Assembly (NCBI GenBank): GCA_947175175.1
Contig: CAMWLV010000002.1
Coordinates: forward strand, 1 to 60,881
Length of the DNA stretch: 60,881 nucleotides
Source: an uncultured Lachnospiraceae bacterium
Lineage (GTDB): Bacteria; Bacillota; Clostridia; Lachnospirales; Lachnospiraceae
Direction of reading: 5' to 3'
The notes under the pieces are model-generated. The model did no database searches, was not told the DNA's origin, and saw nothing but the letters and a program-made list of their open reading frames with translations. Positions within the stretch are counted from its first letter, which is position 1. Each line of letters begins with the position of its first letter. The position numbers and the translations under genes are program-made. Positions 33,590 to 43,103 of this stretch are shown here, piece by piece.

Positions 33590-34345
33590 TTATTTTCCCC
33601 TTTCAAAAGAAACACTTTTCCGGTCAGCTGTGTAATTTTGCAAATCCAGCGTTCCCCTCTCCCCCACCAAAGATGGCAGAATCTGGGGAAGCTGCATCAG
33701 CTTTTCATCGAGATTTTCCATAGCACCGATCTTGACCTTCACTGTATTATATCCCAATATGACATTATAGCTGCTGTCAAACTGTATTCTGTCACATAGG
33801 ACATCATATTTGTTGAGAAGTTTTGTGATCGTCAGGATATTCTGAAAGATCTGGTCATTTTCCACAGGAAGCTTCTCGTGGAGTACTACATGATCAAAGT
33901 CCAGTCCCGTCACCTGCGGAATGCCCTTGGTCGTGACCTTAGATGTCTCAACCACGACACCTTCATTATCAAAATACATATATCTTCCCAGATATTGCAC
34001 ATAACCTGCAAGCGCCTTCTCATACACCGTGATACGGATTGTGTCATTTGACTGGACTACGACATCCATTGTCTCCACAAATGGAACACCCTCTATCCCC
34101 TTATTTTTGTATTTCAGGGACAGATAAAGGGAATTATCGCCAAAAAATCCTGTCATGACCATCGCCTTGATCTCCTCGGCAGAGTAGTGCTTGTTGCCAT
34201 CAACCTGAACCGTTTTGACCGCATAATGCGTGAGCATAAAATACGAAACCGCAAGAAATACATTGATAATGCCCAATGCAATGATAATCCGTATCTTAAC
34301 CCTGACATCTGGCATTTTTGTTATTGCACTGTACTGTTTCTCCAT
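33590..34345 (-). CDS. divIB: Cell division protein FtsQ/DivIB
   Basis: This bitopic division protein links FtsL/FtsB with the septal synthases. The 251-aa protein has a short cytoplasmic N-terminus, one membrane helix (IRIIIALGIINVFLAVSYFML), a POTRA domain starting AVKTVQVDGNKHYSAEEIK, and a beta domain up to the end (GERGTLDLQNYTADRKSV). Length is typical. It lies 25 bases after murA and is the last gene of the dcw operon proper before the ftsZ promoter. Confidence 0.88.
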   Translation of the reverse strand: MEKQYSAITKMPDVRVKIRIIIALGIINVFLAVSYFMLTHYAVKTVQVDGNKHYSAEEIKAMVMTGFFGDNSLYLSLKYKNKGIEGVPFVETMDVVVQSNDTIRITVYEKALAGYVQYLGRYMYFDNEGVVVETSKVTTKGIPQVTGLDFDHVVLHEKLPVENDQIFQNILTITKLLNKYDVLCDRIQFDSSYNVILGYNTVKVKIGAMENLDEKLMQLPQILPSLVGERGTLDLQNYTADRKSVSFERGK

Positions 34346-34370
34346 GACTTTTCCTCATCTCTGCAGCCCG

Positions 34371-35675
34371 TCAGTCAACATAACTGATACGAGCCCCAAG
34401 TTCTGTAAAATCTCCTACAATATCCTGATAGCCTCTCCTGATATATCCCGAATCGGTAACTGTTGTGATACCTGATGCACACAATCCCGCTATGATAAGC
34501 GCTGCGCCGCCTCTCAGTTCCCTTGCGATGACTGTCCGCCCTTCAAGCTCCTTTCCCCCTGTCACAACTGCAGTATCTCCATCTATTGCAATGTCTGCCC
34601 CCATACGCTGCAGCTCCTCCACAATCCGAAACCTGCTTGAAAAAATCTTTTCCCTGACTGTAAGTTTCCCATTCGCCATACATGCAGCCACGAGAAGCGG
34701 GGACTGCAGATCCGTCGGGAAGTCTGGGTACACATCTGTCTCTATGTATGGGATATTTACAATCCGGTCGCGGTCACATGCGTTGATTGTCATTTCGTTC
34801 TGCGCTGTATCAATAGCGACCACAGCTCCCATCCCTCTTATCGTATCACAGATACTGTCCAACTGTCTTATGGGAATATTTTCCAATGTGATCTCACCAC
34901 CTGCTGCCAAGGCTGCAAAAAGATAAGTCCCCGCGACAATCCGGTCAGAAATGACATCATACACGACACCGTGAAGCCTTGACAGCTCGACACCTTGTAT
35001 CACGATTCTGCCTGTTTTTAACAAAGTCCCGGAATAATCAATACTGGCGCCTGCCCTATTCAGGAATTTACACAGTTCGATGATTTCCGGCTCCTTTGCC
35101 GCGTTTTTGATGACTGTCGTCCCTTGCGCCGTCACCGCTGCCAATATAATATTTTGTGTTGCACCGACACTCGGAAACGGAAGATTAATCACCGCTCCTT
35201 TCAGTTCGTCGGCATATGCGTGAATATGGTTTCCTTCAATCCATATCTGCGCCCCAAGCTTTTCCAATCCATACAGATGCAAGTCAATCGGTCTCTCACC
35301 GATGACACATCCGCCCGGATAGTTGACATGTACTTCTCCGAGCCGTCCCAGCATCGCTCCCATCAAAACGACGGACGAGCGCATGGCAGAGACATATTTT
35401 TCCGGCAGCCTGTGCTCCCGCACGCTGCGTGTATCAATCTCAATTTGATGCTCCATCTGCTCTACTTCTGCTCCGGTGCTTTTCAGAAGGCTGCACATAC
35501 ATTCGATATCTGTTATATCCGGACAGCCCCGCAGCACACACTTTCCCGGTATCAGCATGCATGCCGCCAGTATTGGAAGCGCTGCATTCTTAGAGCCTTG
35601 TATCCATATCCTGCCTCCAAGCGGCTTTTTTCCCTCCATCCTTATAGACTCATTGCTTCTGCCAAAAAAGGCCAT
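34371..35675 (-). CDS. murA: UDP-GlcNAc 1-carboxyvinyltransferase
   Basis: MurA makes the first committed peptidoglycan precursor from UDP-GlcNAc and PEP. The 434-aa protein shows RIWIQGSKNAALPILAACML near the N-terminus, PGGCVIGERPIDLHL with the active-site Cys that fosfomycin attacks, and the C-terminal RGGAALIIAGLCASG. I start at the ATG at 35675 (MAFFGRSNESIRMEG), with GGTGAG before it; a GTG four codons earlier is possible. It stands where murG or murB usually lies in Firmicute dcw clusters. Confidence 0.95.
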   Translation of the reverse strand: MAFFGRSNESIRMEGKKPLGGRIWIQGSKNAALPILAACMLIPGKCVLRGCPDITDIECMCSLLKSTGAEVEQMEHQIEIDTRSVREHRLPEKYVSAMRSSVVLMGAMLGRLGEVHVNYPGGCVIGERPIDLHLYGLEKLGAQIWIEGNHIHAYADELKGAVINLPFPSVGATQNIILAAVTAQGTTVIKNAAKEPEIIELCKFLNRAGASIDYSGTLLKTGRIVIQGVELSRLHGVVYDVISDRIVAGTYLFAALAAGGEITLENIPIRQLDSICDTIRGMGAVVAIDTAQNEMTINACDRDRIVNIPYIETDVYPDFPTDLQSPLLVAACMANGKLTVREKIFSSRFRIVEELQRMGADIAIDGDTAVVTGGKELEGRTVIARELRGGAALIIAGLCASGITTVTDSGYIRRGYQDIVGDFTELGARISYVD

Positions 35676-35732
35676 AGGTCTCACCACATAATCATATCAA
35701 TCATAATATTATATGCGTGAACAGACAAAAAA

Positions 35733-36899
35733 TTACCGGCAGTTTTTACTCACATTCAATACAATTCCAATCTCCATCAGCAAAAACAGTGTTGAAGTAC
35801 CGCCATAACTGATAAAGGGCAGCGTAATACCAGTATTGGGAATCGTATTGGTCACAACGGCAATATTTAAAATAACCTGTATCGCATAATGCGCCATGAC
35901 ACCCACCACAAGCAGTGAACCAAACCGGTCAACTGTCTTGTTGGCAATGACCATGCAGCTCCAGATGAGCACCACAAAGAGCAGGATAATCGCCACTGCG
36001 CCAAACAATCCAAGTTCCTCACATATAATGGAAAAAATCATGTCATTTTGTGCCTCGGGCAGAAATCCCCTTTTCTGCATACTCTGCCCCAGACCTTTTC
36101 CCCATATACCGCCGGAGCCGATGGCATACAATGCCTGAAGTGTCTGGAATGCTTTATCTGTGCTGTATGATTCCGGGTGAAGCCATGCCGCAATACGTCC
36201 CATACGGAAGCTTCCTCCTGATGTATCGGCATTTGCCACATATGTTACCAGCGCCATCACTGCAGCAATACCGGTTACCCCCACCACTACAAACCACTTG
36301 TAATCAGGTACTGCCACAAAAACCATGGCAACCGCGATACCCATGATAATGATCGCAGAACTCAGATTACTGGTCAGTATATAGACAAGTCCTGCTATGA
36401 TCGTAGGGGGCACCATTACAATTGCAAGTCCTTTGGGCGTCCGTATAATATTCCTGCCCAGGCTCTCCAGTCTCTGGATAATACTCGCCAGATAAATGAT
36501 CACACCGATCTTTGCCACCTCCGCGGGCTGGAATGTGATTATATACAAATTTACCCAGCGGCTCGCACCATTTCGGGTGATTCCAAGCGGAGACTTCACC
36601 AGCAGGATCAGTACCGCGGACACAATCATTGCCAGCACATCCATTTTTTGCAATTCCTTATACGGAAACTTAATCATAACAAACAGACCAACAAAGCCGA
36701 TTACTGTTGACTGTGCCTGATTTTTTAAATAATATGCAGAATCCCCATGGTCTACTCCCGCCTCATAGGAACTCACCGAGTAAATCATCAAAAGCCCAAA
36801 TCCAACCAAGAACAGTACCACTGTCAGAAGCACATAGTCCATGTTGTGTTTACTGCTCCGGAACTTTACCGGCTGTTTTGCCGCGAGTTGTCTTGCCAC
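35733..36899 (-). CDS. ftsW: SEDS-family glycan polymerase FtsW/SpoVE
   Basis: The 388-aa integral membrane protein is a SEDS peptidoglycan glycosyltransferase working with a class B PBP. It has about ten hydrophobic helices, starting with MDYVLLTVVLFLVGFGLLMIY (in part), and SEDS motifs GLGQSMQKRGFLPEAQNDMIF (in part), with the conserved Gln and Asp residues, and TGITLPFISYGGTSTLFLL near the C-terminus. Sequence alone cannot separate vegetative FtsW from the sporulation enzyme SpoVE. It starts five bases after murD and precedes murA. Confidence 0.93.
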   Translation of the reverse strand: MARQLAAKQPVKFRSSKHNMDYVLLTVVLFLVGFGLLMIYSVSSYEAGVDHGDSAYYLKNQAQSTVIGFVGLFVMIKFPYKELQKMDVLAMIVSAVLILLVKSPLGITRNGASRWVNLYIITFQPAEVAKIGVIIYLASIIQRLESLGRNIIRTPKGLAIVMVPPTIIAGLVYILTSNLSSAIIIMGIAVAMVFVAVPDYKWFVVVGVTGIAAVMALVTYVANADTSGGSFRMGRIAAWLHPESYSTDKAFQTLQALYAIGSGGIWGKGLGQSMQKRGFLPEAQNDMIFSIICEELGLFGAVAIILLFVVLIWSCMVIANKTVDRFGSLLVVGVMAHYAIQVILNIAVVTNTIPNTGITLPFISYGGTSTLFLLMEIGIVLNVSKNCR

Positions 36900-36903
36900 A
36901 ATA

Positions 36904-38289
36904 TCACTCCTCCAGTTTATTTACGTAATCCTTGAATTGACAACCCCTCACCTCATAATTCGGGAACATACCCCAGCTTGCACAGGCAGGAGACAGGAGT
37001 ACCGCATCTCCGTCTTCCGCCTCCCTCACACAGGTGTCAAACGCCGACTCAAAAGTATCCTCAAAAAGAATATCTTTCTGAGGAAAACCGCATTTTACTG
37101 CACACTCTGCGATCTTTTCCCGTGTCTGTCCGATCAACACAAGTTTTTTTACTTTGCCTTCAAAGCAGCAAATCCAGTCATCATAGGTACTCCCCTTATC
37201 ATATCCTCCGCCAATCAGAACAGTCGGTCGATCCATTGCCTTGATTCCCTGTATTGCCGCATCTGTGTTGGTCGCCTTGGAGTCATTGTAGTATACAACT
37301 CCCCTCTTGGTCGCCACATACTCAATCCTGTGCTCCACTGCCACAAATCGCTTGATCGCGGCAAGTATATTTTCCATCGGCACACCTGCGCTCATGCTGA
37401 TACCAATTGCCGCCATGACATTCTCTATATTACAGATTCCGACAAGGTTCATATCGGTCTTTACGTTCAGCAGGCGCCGTGACACGCCGTCTGTGGCGAG
37501 ATAGATTTCTTCCCCTTCATAATAAAGACCATTCTGTAGTTTCTGTACCGACGAAAAATACACAACCTTTGCCGGACACCTGTCACCAAACTTTCTCGTA
37601 TAATCATTTTCATAGTTCAGGATACAAAAGTCATCCTGCGTCTGATTCATGGTCACTGCTTCTTTTGCCGCCGCATAATTCTCCATTGTATGATGACGGT
37701 TTAGATGATCTGGTGTTATATTTAATATTGCTGATACCTGTGGATGAAAATCCTCGATTGTCTCAAGCTGGAAGCTCGAAATCTCCGCGACAGACACTGT
37801 ATCCTCACACATGAGCGGCGCAGCGTCCGTATAGGGATTCCCTATATTTCCCACAATGTATACACTGTCGTAGTACTCCTGCATGATCTGTCCGACAAGT
37901 GATGTCGTGGTCGTCTTGCCGTTTGTGCCGGTAATCGCAAGCACTCTGCCCTTTGCAAAATGATATGCAAGCTCGATCTCACCCCATATATGAATTCCCT
38001 GCTCTTTCATATACACCACAAAATCCGCATCGACTGGCACTCCCGGACTCAATACAGCGAGTTCAATACCATCTGTTATTTCTTTAGGAAATGCACCTGT
38101 ATGAATGACTGCCGCAGTTTCATGCCCAAGTTTCTCCTGAAGTGATGCCTTCACTGCTTCCATGTCCGTCTTTTCATTTCCATCATAGATAACTGGCAAT
38201 GCACCATTTTTTTCCAGTAATACTGCCGAACCAATACCGCTCTTACCCGTTCCGACAACGAGCACTCTCTTATCCCTTATATTAATCAT
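36904..38289 (-). CDS. murD: UDP-MurNAc-L-alanine:D-glutamate ligase
   Basis: MurD adds D-Glu to UDP-MurNAc-L-Ala. The 461-aa protein has the N-terminal Rossmann domain (KRVLVVGTGKSGIGSAVLL), the ATP loop TGTNGKTTTTSLV (about 117), the NITPDHLNRH segment, and HRIEYVATKRGVVYYNDSKATN (in part) leading into the C-terminal domain, which ends SPACASWGMFPNYEVRG. It lies 45 bases after the second PBP gene; mraY, which normally separates the PBP and murD genes, is absent. Confidence 0.97.
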   Translation of the reverse strand: MINIRDKRVLVVGTGKSGIGSAVLLEKNGALPVIYDGNEKTDMEAVKASLQEKLGHETAAVIHTGAFPKEITDGIELAVLSPGVPVDADFVVYMKEQGIHIWGEIELAYHFAKGRVLAITGTNGKTTTTSLVGQIMQEYYDSVYIVGNIGNPYTDAAPLMCEDTVSVAEISSFQLETIEDFHPQVSAILNITPDHLNRHHTMENYAAAKEAVTMNQTQDDFCILNYENDYTRKFGDRCPAKVVYFSSVQKLQNGLYYEGEEIYLATDGVSRRLLNVKTDMNLVGICNIENVMAAIGISMSAGVPMENILAAIKRFVAVEHRIEYVATKRGVVYYNDSKATNTDAAIQGIKAMDRPTVLIGGGYDKGSTYDDWICCFEGKVKKLVLIGQTREKIAECAVKCGFPQKDILFEDTFESAFDTCVREAEDGDAVLLSPACASWGMFPNYEVRGCQFKDYVNKLEE

Positions 38290-38334
38290 AATCTCCTCTA
38301 TACCCTTTCCTGTGAAAAATCCTGTTCTGAACTA

Positions 38335-40122
38335 TTATTTATAGCCGATCTCATCCAAATACGGAAGTATATTCTCAAAAAGCTGCCGCACAACCGGAGC
38401 CGCAATCTGTCCGCCATAATATGTCCCCTGCGGCGTATCAATAATGGCAAGCGCTATAATCTTCGGATCGTTCGCTGGGGCAAACCCCAGAAAAGATGCG
38501 ATATATCTGCCGTTTCCCCTTGGAAGTGTCTGGCTCGTAGCTGTCTTGCCGCCTACGCGGAAGCCCTCCACATAGCCGTTCTTGCCGCCTCCATTCTCCA
38601 CAACCTGCTCCAGCGCATATCTCAATTTCTCTGTTGTATCTGATGACAAAATGTCTTCCGAAACCGGATACACAAACTCATCAACAGATGTTCCGTCTGC
38701 ACTCACTGCCTTCACGCCAAAATGAGGTGTCACCAGATTTCCACCGTTGATCAGTCCCGCCACTGTTGTCATCAGTCTGATCGGTGTTATCTGAAAGGAC
38801 TGTCCAAATGACATCGTAGCAAGCTCCACCTCGCCGATATTATCCTGCTTGTGCACAATCGTTCCTGCCTCGCCCGGAAGGTCTATTCCCGTCTTCTGCT
38901 TCAAACCAAACTTCGTAAAATACTCATAATAACGCTCCACGCCAATCCGCAGGCCAACTGTGATAAACACTGGATTGCAGGAGTTCATGACCGCATGGGT
39001 AAAATCCTCCGCACCATGGCCTGCTATCTTGTGGCAGCGGATTTTCCGATCATCCACAATGATAAATCCCGGACAGGAAAAATGGTCCTCCAGACGCACT
39101 GCCCCGCTTTCGAGTCCTGCTGCCGCCGTGATGATCTTAAACGTAGAACCTGGTTCGTATGTGTCGTTGATACAGCCGTTTCTCCACATTTTGTTCAGCA
39201 GGTCCTGTGTACTTTCCTGCTTTACCTCAGTCTGCCCGTCCTCTGCGTTTTCCGGCTGTACTGTCTGTACCTGAAACTCATCAATCAACGTATAGGGATC
39301 ATTGAGATGAAATTCAGGCACATCCACCATCGCAAGAATCTCTCCATTGTTGACATTCATGACAATAATCGACACACCTGCTGCCTGCTTAGTCTCATAC
39401 GCCTGTTTTGCGAGCTGCATCGCATATTTCTGTATATTCACATCGAGACTGATGTATAGATCCTTCCCCGCCTCAGGTTCTTTTCTGCGTTCTCCCATAC
39501 CGTCGAGCTCGATTCCTTTAGCATCTGTCAGCGTCAGTATCTGTCCTTTTTTACCAGTCAGATACTCCTCGTAGATAATTTCAAGACCGATAATGCCCTG
39601 ATTGTCCCCACCCGTAAAACCTAGCACCTTAGATGCCAGATCGTCATATGGATAATAACGCTTATAGTCCTCATCTACCTTCACCCCTGCCATATCATAA
39701 TTTCGTATTCTGTCACCTGTCTCTTTGTCTACATTACTCTTAATGCGCTCTCTTGCGCTGTATTTTTCCACACGCTTGCGCACATACTCCTCGGAAAGCC
39801 CCAGCTCCTGACATAATATGTCAATCACTTTCTCAGGTTCTTCCAACTGACTGTGAATGACTGATATCGTACAAACTGTCTTGTTATCTGCCAGGACAGT
39901 CCCTGTCGAGTCAATAATCCTGCCCCTTGCTGCCTTGATATCGCGCTCCCTCTCATGAAGTTCTGTCGCAAGCTCTGTATAATGCTCCGAACAGAAAATC
40001 ATCAAATACCCTACACGCACACACAACAGCAAAAGTGTTAACACAGACACCACACACAGTACAAAGGTCTTTTTTTTCTGAACGGTCATATTCCGTCTTC
40101 CCGCAATGTTCTTGATCGCCAT
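38335..40122 (-). CDS. Class B penicillin-binding protein (SpoVD/FtsI-like) with KTA motif
   Basis: The 595-aa transpeptidase has a cytoplasmic tail, one membrane helix (FVLCVVSVLTLLLLCVRVGYL), the dimerisation domain (DIKAARGRIIDSTGTVLADN) and a transpeptidase domain with the nucleophile motif EPGSTFKII, the second motif SCNPVF, and GGKTATSQT in place of the usual KTG-T/S. It has no C-terminal PASTA domain. It follows the larger PBP by 65 bases. Of the tandem pair, one is probably vegetative FtsI and the other SpoVD-like; which is which cannot be told here. Confidence 0.92.
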   Translation of the reverse strand: MAIKNIAGRRNMTVQKKKTFVLCVVSVLTLLLLCVRVGYLMIFCSEHYTELATELHERERDIKAARGRIIDSTGTVLADNKTVCTISVIHSQLEEPEKVIDILCQELGLSEEYVRKRVEKYSARERIKSNVDKETGDRIRNYDMAGVKVDEDYKRYYPYDDLASKVLGFTGGDNQGIIGLEIIYEEYLTGKKGQILTLTDAKGIELDGMGERRKEPEAGKDLYISLDVNIQKYAMQLAKQAYETKQAAGVSIIVMNVNNGEILAMVDVPEFHLNDPYTLIDEFQVQTVQPENAEDGQTEVKQESTQDLLNKMWRNGCINDTYEPGSTFKIITAAAGLESGAVRLEDHFSCPGFIIVDDRKIRCHKIAGHGAEDFTHAVMNSCNPVFITVGLRIGVERYYEYFTKFGLKQKTGIDLPGEAGTIVHKQDNIGEVELATMSFGQSFQITPIRLMTTVAGLINGGNLVTPHFGVKAVSADGTSVDEFVYPVSEDILSSDTTEKLRYALEQVVENGGGKNGYVEGFRVGGKTATSQTLPRGNGRYIASFLGFAPANDPKIIALAIIDTPQGTYYGGQIAAPVVRQLFENILPYLDEIGYK

Positions 40123-40187
40123 CTTTTCCCTCTGCCATCATAAAATCTGTATTGCTACTATTTTATGAGTGGAGGGTGCGATATATG

Positions 40188-42500
40188 TTAAAAAGGCGAT
40201 TGCTGATCCCCGGAAGCGCCGCCAGTGCCATCGCTTATCGGCTCCGGAAGTGCAACGCTGTCCTCCGAATTATTATTTGTCTCTGCCTTGTCACCGGTTG
40301 TCGGATCGATCAGATCTCCCGTATTGGGATCGACTAGATAGAATGGTGAGCCACTACTTGGACTGCTTCCGCCACCTGACGGCGCTTCCGCTCCACCTTC
40401 GCCGTTCTCGCCGGCTTGTTCACCTTCTCCATTTTCGGCACCAGCGGTATCGCCGTTCTCTTCATCAGGAGTGTCGCCCTGCACAATACTGCCAAGTATA
40501 TCGTCCACCTCTTTCTGTTCCGCAATCGTCATCTCCTCCGTCTTGGCAATATGCATATAAGGAAGCACTTCTGTCAGGATATTCTTGACAATGCCAGTTG
40601 CATATGTCGCATGAGCCTGATCTCTCACATTCGGTCTGTCAACCACACAATAAATAACAATCTGCGGATCGTTTGCCGGTGCAAATCCTATGAATGAAAC
40701 AACATAATTAACCTTGTCACGCCCTGCCATTTCTGCTGTACCAGTCTTACCACCAATCGCATATCCCGCAGGGCGCGCTGACCTTCCTGTTCCCTCTGCA
40801 ACCGCGGCATAGAGATACTGCCTCATCTGTTGTGATGTCGTTGATGATATGGTCTGTTTCAACACTCTCGGTTCAATATGTTTGATGGTATCGCCATTGG
40901 AATTTGTTATTTTGCTGACCATATGCGGTTCATAATAATATCCGCCATTTATAATAGAAGAAAAAGCTGTCGCCATCTCGATCATCGTGACATTATACCC
41001 CTGTCCAAAAGACGCTGTCGCCAGCTCTGAAGCCCTCATCGAGTTCTCATTATAAACCAGAGACGCTGTCCTAGCTTCTCCCGATAGGTCAATATTTGTT
41101 TTGAGTCCAATATTAAAAATCTGTTCAAACTGTAATGTGGTCTTCACCCCGATCGCTTCTCCCATCTTCATGAAAGCCACATTACATGACTGTTCCAGGG
41201 AACCACTCACATCGAGCGTGCCATGTCCTCTTGTGACATTGCAGCTAATCTTGTGATCTGCCACCTCAAGAGAACCGCCGCACTCATAGGTCTCATTTCC
41301 CACGATTTTTCCTGTCTCAAGCCCTGTCGCCAACGTAAGCGCCTTCGCAGTAGAACCCGGCTCATAGGTATCTGATATACAGAAATTCCTCCACAGCTTA
41401 TTCAATGTGTCATAGTAAGTATCATCCGCCTCCATCTGGGCAATCTCTTCCTCTGTATAGTAAACAGACAAATCCCTCGGATTGTTGAGATCAAAGTCAG
41501 GGAAGCTTGCCATCGCCTTGATATCTCCGTTGTTGCAATCCTGTATAATCACGCCGATATTATACGCACCCTGCCCCTCTCGTACCTCATTGATATGCTC
41601 CGCATTAAACTGCTTTATGTATTTCTCACAGATCGCCTGTATGTTAGCATCGATGGTACTCACAAGCGTGTAACCGTCCACGGCTGCCACGGTCTTGCGC
41701 TCCAATGCCGCGTCATCATTCAGGTATCCGTATTCCCTGCCGTTTGTACCGTTGAGGATATCATTATAGTACTCCTCCAACCCATAAGTACCATTATTGT
41801 CTGTGCCTGTAAAACCGATTACATCACATGCAAGCGTATTGTTGGGATAACGCCTGATATACTCCTCCTCAAACCACACACCGTTGATGTTGCCCATATC
41901 CTTATTTTTCGCCGCCTCCGCGTTGTGTTCATTTTTCCGGTCAAGGAAAGGACTCATCTCCTCGTAAGGGATTCTTCTTTTGAGGACATAGTACTGCGAG
42001 TTGGGATTGTCCGCCACATACTGCCTAAGCTCTGCCTGATTCAAACCAAAGCACTCGGCGAGTGCCGTGAGCGTCGGCTCTTCATTCTTCTCGTCAGAAA
42101 GCATGACTTTACAGTCAAGAACCACATTGTACACCTTCTCACTCGCCGCAAGAATCGTTCCGTTCGCATCCAGAATGCTCCCGCGCTTAAAAGGCAGTGT
42201 CTTGGAATCATAGCGCTGCTGCGACAGGATCTTTTTCTGGTAATCATTCCGGTTGTCGCGCGCAAGACAGTACAGACGTCCCCCCAATCCCGTAAAAGCC
42301 AGCAGAATGATCAGCATCATCACTGCCAGCTTCATTGATTTGACTTTATTTGCATTTATCCTCTGTCTTCTTCTTATTCTTCTGTCGGCTCTGGTATTGC
42401 TATTATTTCTACTGCTGTTTGGCATTCTGTTTCTATTACTATTCTGACTTCTAATCCTGCTATTTCTATTGCTATAGCTATTTCTACTTCTTTCTGCCAT
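40188..42500 (-). CDS. Class B penicillin-binding protein with low-complexity ends
   Basis: The 770-aa transpeptidase has an Arg/Asn/Ser-rich cytoplasmic N-terminus of about 55 residues, one membrane helix (LAVMMLIILLAFTGLGGRLY), the dimerisation domain (FKRGSILDANGTILAAS) and transpeptidase motifs EPGSTAKAL, SCNVAF and GGKTGTAEM. The last 120 residues are a Gly/Glu/Asn/Ser-rich tail outside the membrane, without an LPxTG signal. I start at MAERSRN (42500), after AAGGTGGT. The ftsL gene lies 25 bases upstream, the usual site of the septal PBP. Confidence 0.93.
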   Translation of the reverse strand: MAERSRNSYSNRNSRIRSQNSNRNRMPNSSRNNSNTRADRRIRRRQRINANKVKSMKLAVMMLIILLAFTGLGGRLYCLARDNRNDYQKKILSQQRYDSKTLPFKRGSILDANGTILAASEKVYNVVLDCKVMLSDEKNEEPTLTALAECFGLNQAELRQYVADNPNSQYYVLKRRIPYEEMSPFLDRKNEHNAEAAKNKDMGNINGVWFEEEYIRRYPNNTLACDVIGFTGTDNNGTYGLEEYYNDILNGTNGREYGYLNDDAALERKTVAAVDGYTLVSTIDANIQAICEKYIKQFNAEHINEVREGQGAYNIGVIIQDCNNGDIKAMASFPDFDLNNPRDLSVYYTEEEIAQMEADDTYYDTLNKLWRNFCISDTYEPGSTAKALTLATGLETGKIVGNETYECGGSLEVADHKISCNVTRGHGTLDVSGSLEQSCNVAFMKMGEAIGVKTTLQFEQIFNIGLKTNIDLSGEARTASLVYNENSMRASELATASFGQGYNVTMIEMATAFSSIINGGYYYEPHMVSKITNSNGDTIKHIEPRVLKQTISSTTSQQMRQYLYAAVAEGTGRSARPAGYAIGGKTGTAEMAGRDKVNYVVSFIGFAPANDPQIVIYCVVDRPNVRDQAHATYATGIVKNILTEVLPYMHIAKTEEMTIAEQKEVDDILGSIVQGDTPDEENGDTAGAENGEGEQAGENGEGGAEAPSGGGSSPSSGSPFYLVDPNTGDLIDPTTGDKAETNNNSEDSVALPEPISDGTGGASGDQQSPF

Positions 42501-42525
42501 CTGACCACCTTGCATACTATTTCAT

Positions 42526-43071
42526 TTATGGTTCAGGTACTGTTCCATATTGACGCACATAATCATTTCCCTCGCCAGTGTACTCAATAACCTGTCCTTC
42601 TTTAGCATATTTCATTCCAAGTTCATTGACTGCGATGCGCTTGATCTCTTCCAGGTCAATACTGCTCATAATCTTTGTGTAGGTCTCGTCATTTGCCATC
42701 TTCATCTCGTTGAGCTGGCTTTCCAGCTTTGAAATGCTAGTAATATAATTCGTGATATTTGACTGCAAATTAACATAACTCATAAGTACACTACAGACAA
42801 TCACAAATGCCGCTGCTGCCACTGCAATATATCCTTTATTCATGGGAACTGCTTTTACTTTTGTTTTGCGCACATGCCGTGCCTGCGGTCTTGTCCTTTC
42901 GTATTCCCGTCTTGCAGGTGCAGTCTGCAGCTTTCTGACTGCACTTCCATCGATATATTGATAGTCCTGATTGGAATCATGGCTTCTATTATGATTATTA
43001 CTATGACCATTACGACTGCCTGTGCTTTGTCTGCTTGTGTTTGTCCTTGTTGTTGAATTGGCATGTCTCAT
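42526..43071 (-). CDS. ftsL: FtsL-like cell division protein
   Basis: The 181-aa protein has an Asn/Ser/Arg-rich cytoplasmic half (about 1-85), one membrane helix (GYIAVAAAAFVIVCSVLMSYV) and a short extracellular coiled coil (LQSNITNYITSISKLESQL, then EIKRIAVNELGMKYAKEGQV). This is the FtsL/DivIC pattern, and the place between rsmH and the PBP gene supports it. Sequence similarity among FtsL proteins is low, so the name rests partly on position. I start at MRHANST (43071), 9 bases after AAGGA. Confidence 0.8.
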   Translation of the reverse strand: MRHANSTTRTNTSRQSTGSRNGHSNNHNRSHDSNQDYQYIDGSAVRKLQTAPARREYERTRPQARHVRKTKVKAVPMNKGYIAVAAAAFVIVCSVLMSYVNLQSNITNYITSISKLESQLNEMKMANDETYTKIMSSIDLEEIKRIAVNELGMKYAKEGQVIEYTGEGNDYVRQYGTVPEP

Positions 43072-43103
43072 TTTCAATGTTCCTTCCTTATTAGATCAAT
43101 CAA

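Noticed and set aside
32856-33635. 259-codon plus-strand open frame antisense to ftsZ
   Set aside because: It lies entirely opposite the conserved ftsZ gene, has no ribosome site, and its Ser/Thr/Ile-rich composition is that of a reverse-complement shadow.
41595-42338. 247-codon plus-strand open frame opposite the larger PBP gene
   Set aside because: Shadow of a well-supported gene; no Shine-Dalgarno sequence and no recognisable domain.
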